Shown piece by piece: positions 5,556-11,815 of a stretch of 11,815 nt of DNA (positions are counted from its first letter, which is position 1; each line of letters begins with the position of its first letter). The notes below the pieces were generated by a model, which saw only the letters and a list, made by a program, of their open reading frames with translations, was not told where the DNA came from and made no database searches. Source of the stretch: Planctomycetota bacterium (GTDB taxonomy: Bacteria; Planctomycetota; Phycisphaerae; Sedimentisphaerales; Anaerobacaceae); NCBI GenBank assembly GCA_022567055.1, contig JADFHU010000090.1:1-11815 (forward strand), given 5' to 3'. A program made the translations under genes and the position numbers.

Positions 5556-7937
5556 ATGAGTTATCCATCACAACGCAGCCGTCTTAAGTCTACGACCGGG
5601 TCGCCTTGTGCAGAAGCAGCGTGGGTGGGGATTGGCCTGCTGAGCGTCGTTGCCTGGTTTTCAGGGGGGACCGAGCTTCGAGCGGCCGACATTTATGAAG
5701 AAGCCCTGAGGCCCTTCCTGGTTCGGTACTGTACCGAATGTCACGGTGTCGACCGACAGAAGAACGATGTCAATTTTGATGCCTTTGGCGATGAGCCATC
5801 CCTGTTTCAAGAACGGGACTTCTGGAAAAACGTGAAGGGCATGCTCGCAGAACGCAAGATGCCCCCTGCCAAGAAGCGCCAGCCCAGCGAAGAAGAACGC
5901 GCTGCGGCGGTCGAATTCATTGCCGATGAATTGGCCAAGTTTGACTGTGCCGAGATTGCCAGCCCGGGGCGCGTGACCATTCGACGGCTCAATCGGGCCG
6001 AGTACAACAACACCATCCGCGACCTCATCGGAGTCGACTTCAAACCGGCGGAAGGTTTTCCCCTCGACGAGGTCGGCTACGGTTTCGACAACATCGGCGA
6101 TGTGCTGTCGCTCTCCCCGATCGTGATGGAGAAGTATTTGGCAGCCGCCGAAGCGATCGTTGACGCCGCCATTGAGACTGAGGAACCGCCCTGGCCCCCG
6201 GTGGTACGGCTGGAGCTGGAGCGATTCGAGGTACCGCCGGACGTACAGGACCATATTCGAGCCGAGAACAACGTGATGGGGTTCTATCGCGAGGGATCGG
6301 CTTTCAAAACGCAATCGTTCGATCGATCGGGAGAATACCGATTCAGCCTCAGGGCCTATGAACAACATGCCGGACCGGGCCCCGCCCAACTGTCGGTGTC
6401 CATCGATGGGACGCGCATCAAGGTCCTCGATATCGAAGCGTATCGGGGCAAGCCGGGCATGTACGATTTGAAGCTCACTCTGCCCGCAGGCGATCACGAG
6501 ATCCGACTGGAATACCTCAACAACTACAATGAGCAGGGTCATCCCATTGCAGAGCTTAATGGCGATCGCAATGTGTTCGTTGACTATCTCGACATTGTCG
6601 GTCCACTCGGAACCGAACGGCCAGGTCCCCCGGAAACGCACACCCGCGTCATCCCCTACCACCCGAAACGTGGCGAGGAAATAGAGGCCGCACGCGAGTT
6701 CTTGGGTCGGTTCGCGAAGAGGGCCTACCGGCGGCCTGTCTCCCAAGACGAGACTCAGAGAATGGTCGACCTGGCCCAGTACGCCACCCAGACGGGGGCG
6801 AGCTTCGAGGAATCCATTGCGATCGCCGTGCAAGCGATCCTGACCTCGCCTCACTTTCTCTACCGTTGGGAGTTGGATCCGCGTGCCGACGACGGCCGGA
6901 CCTCGCGACCGCTGAATGACTACGAGCTGGCATCACGGCTCTCCTACTTTCTATGGAGCAGCATGCCCGACGCCGAACTCTTCGAACTTTCGGATTCGGG
7001 TGCGCTACACACGCCCGAGGTCTTGGCGGCCCAGGTCGAACGAATGATTCAGGACCCCAAGGCGGAGGCCTTGGTGCTCAACTTCGCCGGACAGTGGCTG
7101 CAGTTTGCCGGTATGAACAGCATGACGCCCGACCCGGACCTCTTTCCCGAATTCGACGACGAGCTGCGCGACGCCATGCGGCGCGAGAGTGAACTCTTCT
7201 TCGGCTCGATCATGCGCGAGGACCGAAGCATCACCGAATTCCTCGACGCAGACTATACCTTCGTCAACGAACGTCTGGCCCGGCACTACCAGATAGAGGG
7301 CATCACGGGCAAAGAATTTCAGAGAGTCAACTTGGGCCACGACAGCGTACGGGGCGGCATCCTGACGCATGCCAGTTTTCTGACCCTGACATCGAACCCT
7401 ACGCGAACCTCCCCGGTGATCCGAGGCAAATGGGTCCTGGAGCAAATCCTGGGCACGCCACCCCCACGCCCACCCCCGGACGTCGGCGAGCTGGAGGAGT
7501 CGAAGGAGGCCACTGAGGCGGCATCCCTGCGGGAGCGAATGGAGATCCATCGGCAGAAGGCGGAGTGTGCTACCTGCCACGCAAAAATGGATCCCATCGG
7601 TTTCGCCTTTGAGAACTTCGATGCCATTGGGGCCTGGCGGGAGCTGGACGGCAGATTTCCCATCGATCCGTCGGGCCAACTGCCGGACGGCCGGAGCTTC
7701 AATGGGCCCAAGGAATTGATCGCCATCCTCAAGGGCGAGGAGACCTTCGTCCGATCTCTCATAGAGAAAATGTTGACGTTTGCCCTGGGTCGCGGTTTAG
7801 AATACTATGATCGATGCGCCGTGGACAATATTTACGCCGAATTGGCGGCCGACGAATACCGCTTCACAGTACTGGTACAGGCAATCGTGATGAGTGATGC
7901 GTTTCAAATGCGAAATTTGAAGGAAGACAACTCATGA
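5556..7937 (+). CDS. Planctomycete-type c-heme protein with DUF1587/1595/1592/1588/1585 domains
   Basis: A 793-residue exported protein from the ATG at 5556. An upstream ATG at 5460 is in frame but would put 32 unrelated residues before the signal peptide and overlap the oxidoreductase. Residues 20-43 form a signal peptide (AAWVGIGLLSVVAWF, then ELRA/ADIYEE). CTECH (59-63) binds a c-type heme, and Met102 in ERKMPP is a plausible axial ligand. DUF1587 follows (about 138-203, TIRRLNRAEYNNTIRDLIGV). A beta-sandwich resembling carbohydrate-binding modules spans 213-350, with GEYRFSLRAYEQ and PAGDHEIRLEY. Next come DUF1595 (372-436), DUF1592 (449-577), DUF1588 (596-697, including a second heme-type motif CATCH at 671-675) and DUF1585 (712-786). 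The family is widespread in Planctomycetota, and its biochemical role is unknown. The gene overlaps DUF1552 by ATGA, so the two are translationally coupled. It may pass electrons during polymer breakdown; this is conjecture. Confidence 0.93.
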   Translation: MSYPSQRSRLKSTTGSPCAEAAWVGIGLLSVVAWFSGGTELRAADIYEEALRPFLVRYCTECHGVDRQKNDVNFDAFGDEPSLFQERDFWKNVKGMLAERKMPPAKKRQPSEEERAAAVEFIADELAKFDCAEIASPGRVTIRRLNRAEYNNTIRDLIGVDFKPAEGFPLDEVGYGFDNIGDVLSLSPIVMEKYLAAAEAIVDAAIETEEPPWPPVVRLELERFEVPPDVQDHIRAENNVMGFYREGSAFKTQSFDRSGEYRFSLRAYEQHAGPGPAQLSVSIDGTRIKVLDIEAYRGKPGMYDLKLTLPAGDHEIRLEYLNNYNEQGHPIAELNGDRNVFVDYLDIVGPLGTERPGPPETHTRVIPYHPKRGEEIEAAREFLGRFAKRAYRRPVSQDETQRMVDLAQYATQTGASFEESIAIAVQAILTSPHFLYRWELDPRADDGRTSRPLNDYELASRLSYFLWSSMPDAELFELSDSGALHTPEVLAAQVERMIQDPKAEALVLNFAGQWLQFAGMNSMTPDPDLFPEFDDELRDAMRRESELFFGSIMREDRSITEFLDADYTFVNERLARHYQIEGITGKEFQRVNLGHDSVRGGILTHASFLTLTSNPTRTSPVIRGKWVLEQILGTPPPRPPPDVGELEESKEATEAASLRERMEIHRQKAECATCHAKMDPIGFAFENFDAIGAWRELDGRFPIDPSGQLPDGRSFNGPKELIAILKGEETFVRSLIEKMLTFALGRGLEYYDRCAVDNIYAELAADEYRFTVLVQAIVMSDAFQMRNLKEDNS

Positions 7938-9295
7938 GCAGAGCCAACCCCATTCCGCGTCGAACGTTTCTGCGAGGCCTCGGCACTGCCGTTGCCCTGC
8001 CCCTGCTTGACGCGATGACGCCCACCCGGGTGTTCGCCGCCGGCGCGAGTGCCGGCCAGGCCCCGATTCGCATGGCCTTTCTCTTCGTGCCGAATGGCAT
8101 GCACATGCCGGATTGGACACCCGCGCGCGAAGGACCCAACTTCGATTTTCCCAAGATCCTTCGGGCCCTGCGGCCGGTGAAACGAGACCTCTTGGTCTTG
8201 AGCGGCCTCACCCACGACAAGGGCCGCGGCAATGGCGATGGGCCGGGAGACCATGCCCGGTCCGCGGGTGTGTTTCTGACGGGGGTACAACCCTTGAAGA
8301 GTGAGGGGGCCGAGGTCAGGGCCGGCGTGTCCGTCGACCAAAAGGTGGCCAAGCAAATAGGGCATCTGACGCGTTTCCCCTCCCTGGAGATCGGCACGGA
8401 GAAGGGTCGCCAATCGGGCAAGTGCGACTCCGGCTATGCCTGCCCCTACTCGAACAACATCTCCTGGCGGGACGCCGCCACGCCCATGACCAAGGAAGTC
8501 AGTCCGCGGGCGGCCTTCGAGCGTCTGTTCGCGGGCGACCTGGGACGCGAGGTCAGCGAGCGTCAGGCCCGCCGGCGCCTCTTCAAGAAGAGCATTCTGG
8601 ATTTCGTCTTGGAAGATGCGCATGCCTTGAGCGGCAAGGTCGGTGGCAGAGACCGGGTGAAACTCGACGAGTATCTCAGCGCCGTGCGGGAGATCGAACG
8701 GCGAATCGAGCGGGCAGAGAGCGAGACGCGCGATCGCTCGACCGTCGTCTCGGGCCAAGCGCCGCCCGAGGAAACGCCGAGTTCCTACGAGGAGCACATC
8801 CGCCTCATGGGCGACGTGATGATCTTGGCCTTTCAGGCAGATGTCACGCGCGTCTGCACCTTCATGCTGGCCAACGAGGGCAGTAACCGGAGCTATCGTT
8901 TCATCGGCGTGAATGAAGGACATCACACGCTCTCGCACCATCAGAATGACCCGGTCAAACTCGGCAAGATCAGCAACATCAACGAATTTCACGCCAAACA
9001 GTTTGCCTACGTGGTCCAAAGGATGAAGTCGACTCCCGAGGGCGACGGATCGCTGCTGGACAACTGCATGATCCTTTACGGCGCGGGTATCAGCGATGGA
9101 AATCGGCACAACAACGAGAATCTGCCCATCGTGATCGCAGGCAAGGCCGGAGGAACCATCCGGACCGGTCGGCATGTTCGCTATGACTTTGAGACACCCA
9201 TGAGCAACCTCTTCCTCTCGATGATGGATCGCATGGGGGTGCATGCGGACACCTTCGGCGACAGCACCGGGCGACTCCGCGGCCTGGAAGCATAA
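7934..9295 (+). CDS. DUF1552 (HXXSHH) family protein, Tat-exported
   Basis: A 453-residue protein of the DUF1552/HXXSHH family, placed in the alkaline-phosphatase-like fold group with DUF1501 proteins. The namesake motif is present as HTLSHH at residues 331-336, within NEGHHTLSHHQNDP. The N-terminus PRRTFLRGLGTAVALPLLDA is a twin-arginine signal, cleaved near VFAAG. FLFVPNGMHMPDW (50-61), VLSGLTHDKG (88-97), GDHARSAGVFLTG (105-117) and ILYGAGISDGNRHNNENLP (380-398) are conserved landmarks of the family. It starts in the ATGA overlap with the preceding gene, with AAGGAAG (7920-7926) seven bases upstream. DUF1552 genes usually sit directly behind DUF1592/1588-type heme genes, so the two products are probably partners in the periplasm. 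The catalytic activity is unproven. The TAA stop is also the first three bases of the palindromic element at 9293-9453. Confidence 0.93.
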   Translation: MSRANPIPRRTFLRGLGTAVALPLLDAMTPTRVFAAGASAGQAPIRMAFLFVPNGMHMPDWTPAREGPNFDFPKILRALRPVKRDLLVLSGLTHDKGRGNGDGPGDHARSAGVFLTGVQPLKSEGAEVRAGVSVDQKVAKQIGHLTRFPSLEIGTEKGRQSGKCDSGYACPYSNNISWRDAATPMTKEVSPRAAFERLFAGDLGREVSERQARRRLFKKSILDFVLEDAHALSGKVGGRDRVKLDEYLSAVREIERRIERAESETRDRSTVVSGQAPPEETPSSYEEHIRLMGDVMILAFQADVTRVCTFMLANEGSNRSYRFIGVNEGHHTLSHHQNDPVKLGKISNINEFHAKQFAYVVQRMKSTPEGDGSLLDNCMILYGAGISDGNRHNNENLPIVIAGKAGGTIRTGRHVRYDFETPMSNLFLSMMDRMGVHADTFGDSTGRLRGLEA

Positions 9296-9453
9296 GAGTG
9301 CCTATCAAAATGAATCGTCGCACCGAAAACGAGCGTTTCTGCGTCTGGCAAGGAAGGCGAAGCAGGCCGTCCGAGGACGGTCGATGGAGCCTGACGCCGT
9401 CCAGACGCAGAATAAGCCGTTTGAATGCAGAGTCATTTTGTTAGGGGCTCTTA
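9293..9453 (+). repeat. Family 2 palindromic element, copy C (161 bp, long inverted arms)
   Basis: A nearly complete palindrome between two convergent genes. The outer tips are TAAGAG (9293-9298) and CTCTTA (9448-9453); further in are CAAAATGA (9307-9314) and TCATTTTG (9433-9440). A perfect 12-bp stem follows, TTCTGCGTCTGG (9337-9348) with CCAGACGCAGAA (9401-9412). The centre folds again through GGCG/CGCC, CAGGC/GCCTG and a final CCGTCC (9367-9372) / GGACGG (9375-9380). The core is shared with copy D at 3937-4019, but the outer sequence TAAGAGnnCCTAwCAAAATGA is not. Arms of about 53-56 bp with matching tips fit a MITE. The hairpin could also stop transcription from both sides, although there is no T-run. 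The left tip supplies the stop codon of the DUF1552 gene. No duplicated target is clear. Confidence 0.72.
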
Positions 9454-9492
9454 AATTGGATCGGACTGGGCTCTGCCACCTATTCTCCTCAC

Positions 9493-10770
9493 CTACTCCT
9501 GTTGAATACGATACAGGTGCGTCTTAGTACGAAGCAGTAACGACTTACCCGCTACCGCAGGAGAGGCCCCCAGAAAACCGTCCAACCGGTTGGCGGCCAA
9601 AACCCGGAATGTCCGCCCCGGTTTGATGACCGTGGTCTTGCCCTCCTTGCTAGAAATGTAGATGCGACCATCCGCATACAAAAGCGATGCGCCGTAATCG
9701 CCCTCCAGACGCTCGGACCACACAGTCTTTCCCGTTAGCGCCTCTTTACAATTCAGTAGGCCCTTGTCACTCAACAAATAGAGCAGGTCACCGACTAGAA
9801 CGGGTGAGCCTTCATGCGGTGCGTCCTCGGTCATCTTCCAGACCACGTGTGTATCGGTCACATCACCAACGCCGCCTTGGCGCACGGCCAGTAAATGAGA
9901 GGCGCCGGGATTGCCGCCCGAATTGATGAATAAGAGTCCATGGCCACTCACGATTCGGGAGATGGGATTGTCGTCACGGTAGAGGACGCGCCACAGCTCC
10001 TTGCCGGTGCGAGGCTCATGGCCTGTGACCAGCATGGCTCCGTTGTTAATCAGTTGGGGCGTGCCGTTTACCTCTACGACAACCGGGGTGTGATACGACT
10101 TAAGAAGATACAAGGGCTCAATGTTTTCGTAAAGCTCCCGGGGACGGTCATAGCGCCAGACGTTTTTGCCCGTCTTTTTATCCAGAGCGACCACGAACTG
10201 AACGTCCGTACCCTCAAAGGGACAGATGAGCAGATCGCCGTGCAGAATCGGCGAAGAGACCGGTCCCTGCAGATGATTGCAGTGCAAATCCTCACGACGC
10301 CACACCTCTCGCCCCGTTTCCGTGTCGAGACAGGCCGTGCCATGGGAACCGTAGTGGACATACACAAAGCCCTCTTCCACCACTGCCGAGGGCGTGGCAT
10401 AGGAGTTGTTGCGGTGGACACGCTGAGGTTTTTCGGGGTGAAACACGGCAATGTCATGAATGACCCGGCCGCTATCAAAATCGATGCACACGGCGTAGAG
10501 CGTCTCACCCTTCTTCGTGGCCGTGGTGAGCCAGACCTGATCACCCCACACCACAGGCGTTGAGTAGCCCAGATCATGTATGGGCGTCTTCCACACGATG
10601 TTCTGGGTTTCCGACCAGTGTAGGGGCAGACCCGTGGCTGCGCTATGACCCTGACCGGCTGGGCCGCGCCAGTCCGGCCAATTGGCGAGGGCCAGTGTTG
10701 GCTGTGCCAGGAATACCACGATAAGGGCTACTAGCTGCGATTTCATAAACAGTTTTTGCCTAAGAGACAT
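9493..10770 (-). CDS. Secreted PQQ-like beta-propeller protein
   Basis: A 425-residue exported protein with PQQ-like (pyrrolo-quinoline quinone-like) beta-propeller repeats. The start is supported by AGGAG five bases upstream (complement of 10776-10780); a second ATG eight codons in could also begin a signal peptide. Cleavage is likely at ALA/NWPDW. The mature N-terminus NWPDWRGPAGQG is the typical opening of planctomycete proteins of this group. Blade-like repeats have the pattern D-x-x-TG-x-x-x-W: DTETGREVWRRE (149-160), DKKTGKNVWRYDR (197-209), EPRTGKELWRV, EALTGKTVWSER, with strands such as ILHGDLLICPFEG and LLYADGRIYISSKEG. Such proteins often lack PQQ itself and act as binding scaffolds, and I see no dehydrogenase catalytic signature. 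It is convergent with the DUF1552 operon and follows the broken oxidoreductase gene on the same strand after 199 bp, so the two may once have been co-transcribed. Confidence 0.9.
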   Translation of the reverse strand: MSLRQKLFMKSQLVALIVVFLAQPTLALANWPDWRGPAGQGHSAATGLPLHWSETQNIVWKTPIHDLGYSTPVVWGDQVWLTTATKKGETLYAVCIDFDSGRVIHDIAVFHPEKPQRVHRNNSYATPSAVVEEGFVYVHYGSHGTACLDTETGREVWRREDLHCNHLQGPVSSPILHGDLLICPFEGTDVQFVVALDKKTGKNVWRYDRPRELYENIEPLYLLKSYHTPVVVEVNGTPQLINNGAMLVTGHEPRTGKELWRVLYRDDNPISRIVSGHGLLFINSGGNPGASHLLAVRQGGVGDVTDTHVVWKMTEDAPHEGSPVLVGDLLYLLSDKGLLNCKEALTGKTVWSERLEGDYGASLLYADGRIYISSKEGKTTVIKPGRTFRVLAANRLDGFLGASPAVAGKSLLLRTKTHLYRIQQE

Positions 10771-10969
10771 GATGACTCCTTGTATTCGGGTTGCTTGGCT
10801 AGAATCTGCGGTACTCCTTGCGAACCAATGATTTCCCCTTTTCCGAGTTCATGCTTCTCATGTTTTCGCCATCCCATTCAATTCTTGTTCCTGGCATGCG
10901 CACAGCGATGTCGTCTTCAGAAAATCACGTCTGTCCATTCATCGCGCATTCATCCCATGATCTCTCGCG
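10771..10969. other. Spacer between broken oxidoreductase and beta-propeller genes
   Basis: 199 bp on the minus-strand transcript path. Apart from the AGGAG ribosome site for the beta-propeller gene (complement of 10776-10780), I see no gene, hairpin or promoter that I would defend. Confidence 0.5.
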
Positions 10970-11467
10970 CTACAGTGTCCAGCCCTTGCGGTAGTCATCA
11001 CGTCTGATGAAGCGCTCGGCCTCCGGGTTGTTGGTAATCTTGAGGTTGTGGGCGTCCCACGAGAGTTTTTCACCGGCACGAAATGCAGCGGCGCCTAGTA
11101 GGACCGTCTCTGCGAGCGGGCCGGCATAACTGAAGTTGGTGCCGGGCCGCAGTGGATCGCCGGTCTTGCATGCCTCTATCCAATCGTCCATATGGGAAGG
11201 CTTGCGCGCTACTTGGGGTCGCCGGACGCCTGCGAACCTCTCCTCCGGGTAGAGTTTGAAATGACCGTAGTCGGCTATCAGCATCCCCTTGGAACCGATG
11301 AAGAGTGTTGCTTCGGGCCAGTCTGGCAAGTTGTGTTCTTTCTGTAAGGGTGGACGCTTATTGCCGTTGCCGTCGTACCAGGTCAGATGCACTGGCGGCA
11401 GGTCGCCCCGGGCGCCGAAGGTCCATTTGCTGATCAGCCAGCCGGGTGCACTTTCCTGGTGAGCAGG

Positions 11468-11473
11468 CTTAGG
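11468..11473. repeat. Target site duplication, copy 1 (CTTAGG)
   Basis: CTTAGG (CCTAAG on the coding strand) directly borders the inserted element on its left. It matches the copy at 11649-11654. The true duplication could be as short as TAAG because the element ends are not fully certain. Confidence 0.8.
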
Positions 11474-11648
11474 AACCGGCAAGAAATAACTTGGACTTTT
11501 GGATGCCCAATTGCACCGCATCTTTGGCCGCTTCTCAATCGCCAAATCCTCACTGTAGCCCACTACACCTCCGGCTTGGCTCAATCGGCGCGACCAAATC
11601 TACGGCACACTTGAACCCCAAAATGTCCAATTTATTTCTTGCCGATCC
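11474..11648 (-). mobile_element. Family 1 hairpin mobile element, copy B (MITE-like, 175 bp), inside oxidoreductase gene
   Basis: A non-coding insertion with 19-bp terminal arms near its tips: GGCAAGAAATAACTTGGAC at 11478-11496 and its complement at 11625-11643 (18 of 19 match). The arms continue imperfectly into TTTTGG/CCAAAA and outward into GGAACC/GGATCC-like tips. It is flanked by direct CCTAAG hexamers. It shares a core with copy A at 307-485. Its inner stem pairs TTTGGTCGC with GCGGCCAAA (complement of 11590-11598 and 11523-11531). Further in there are two GATTGAG segments facing each other and a GTAG/CTAC tip. It encodes no transposase, so it would need one supplied from elsewhere. 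The arms are unlike those of copy A except for the GGAACCG tip. Confidence 0.88.
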
Positions 11649-11654
11649 CTTAGG
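11649..11654. repeat. Target site duplication, copy 2 (CTTAGG)
   Basis: The second CTTAGG, bordering the element on its right. In the interrupted gene it encodes the Pro-Lys of AEAYSPK, and only one copy is needed to keep the reading frame. Confidence 0.8.
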
Positions 11655-11815
11655 GCTGTAAGCTTCGGCGGTGAGTGGATACTTGAGATCAAGCGCCATA
11701 AACGGCAGGTCGATCATGTGGCAGCCCATGTCGCCGATCCTGCCGTTGCCGAAGTCCCACCAATTGCGCCAGCCCAGGGGGTGGTAGGTGGAATGGTAGG
11801 GACGCACGGGAGCCG

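Larger units (their letters stand above)
10970..11815 (-). pseudogene. Second Gfo/Idh/MocA oxidoreductase, broken by an insertion and cut by the window edge
   Basis: The C-terminal half of a Gfo/Idh/MocA oxidoreductase, reading from the window end. The part before the insertion covers WWDFGNGRIGDMGCHMIDL, which holds the conserved GDMGxH motif, to LTAEAYSPK at 11649. A 175-bp element plus a repeated CCTAAG then shifts the frame (181 bp in all, not a multiple of three). The first frame ends in the element at TGA (complement of 11550-11552) after about 32 foreign residues. After the element the family sequence resumes at PAHQESAPGWLISKWTFGA and continues through DLPPVHLTWYDG and HMDDWIEACKTGDP to DYRKGWTL. 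The paralogue at 4205-5533 has matching segments (DFGSGQVGDMGSHTMDL, YRPGWTL). Joining the two parts gives AEAYSPK-PAHQESAPGW with nothing missing, and the downstream frame holds no other stop. The gene is therefore recently inactivated or expressed only as two fragments. The N-terminal Rossmann half lies outside the window. Confidence 0.9.

Noticed and set aside
5661..6854. Long open frame antisense to the heme protein (397 codons).
   Set aside because: Its translation has no recognisable motifs or start signals, and the plus strand encodes clear conserved domains over the whole stretch.
9337..9412. Standard Rho-independent terminator at copy C.
   Set aside because: The stem is strong, but neither side has the following T-run, so only a possible hairpin effect on transcription is noted.
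9299..9447. Possible integron attC site: GCCTATC at the left and GTTAGGG at the right around a folded palindrome.
   Set aside because: Both end motifs deviate from RYYYAAC and GTTRRRY, the arms show no offset extrahelical bases, and there is no integrase or cassette array. A MITE-like palindrome explains it better.
11468..11654. Assignment of copy B to the IS5 family because CTAA fits a YTAR target.
   Set aside because: The element tips do not match IS5 ends that I know, the duplication length is ambiguous (4 to 6 bp), and no transposase is present to decide.

Overview
The window looks like a piece of a Planctomycetota-type genome, or a close relative such as a Verrucomicrobiota or another PVC-like lineage. 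The main support is one protein that carries a planctomycete-type c-heme domain with the DUF1587, DUF1595, DUF1592, DUF1588 and DUF1585 domains. It is followed by its usual partner, a DUF1552 (HXXSHH) protein. Other support comes from Tat-exported Gfo/Idh/MocA oxidoreductases, a PQQ-like beta-propeller beginning with the NWPDWRGP motif, and a secreted protein with a dockerin-like pair of calcium loops and a LamG domain. Nearly every gene product carries an export signal, so the region encodes mostly periplasmic or surface proteins.

Layout: 1-306 holds a decayed M56/BlaR1-type peptidase with an in-frame TGA. 307-485 is a hairpin-shaped mobile element (copy A). 491-1741 (minus) is a lipoprotein of unknown function. 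1742-2021 is a divergent spacer. 2022-3911 (plus) is the secreted dockerin-like/LamG protein. 3937-4056 holds a palindromic repeat (copy D) and a short dispersed repeat. 4205-9295 is a compact plus-strand operon: Gfo/Idh/MocA oxidoreductase, then the PSCyt/DUF1592-type protein 22 bp downstream, then DUF1552 overlapping it by 4 bp (ATGA). 9293-9453 is a 161-bp palindromic element (copy C). 9493-10770 (minus) is the beta-propeller. 10970-11815 (minus) is a second Gfo/Idh/MocA gene, cut off by the window edge and broken by a 175-bp insertion (copy B).

The three operon genes probably act together outside the cytoplasm: a Tat-exported NAD(P)-type oxidoreductase, a heme protein with a carbohydrate-binding-like beta-sandwich, and an alkaline-phosphatase-fold protein. 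Sugar or polysaccharide oxidation is a reasonable guess but is not shown by the sequence.

The most interesting content is a set of four non-coding hairpin elements in two families. In family 1 (copies A and B) a conserved core is shared, while the arms differ between copies yet remain self-complementary within each copy. A 9-bp inner stem shows two compensatory base-pair changes and a conserved T.G (U.G) wobble. Copy B is flanked by a 6-bp direct repeat, CCTAAG. Removing the element and one repeat copy restores the oxidoreductase reading frame exactly, so it is a recent insertion. Family 2 (copies C and D) has the same design: fixed core, co-varying arms. No transposase is present in the window. 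Together these suggest non-autonomous mobile elements under selection for a folded RNA or single-stranded DNA form.
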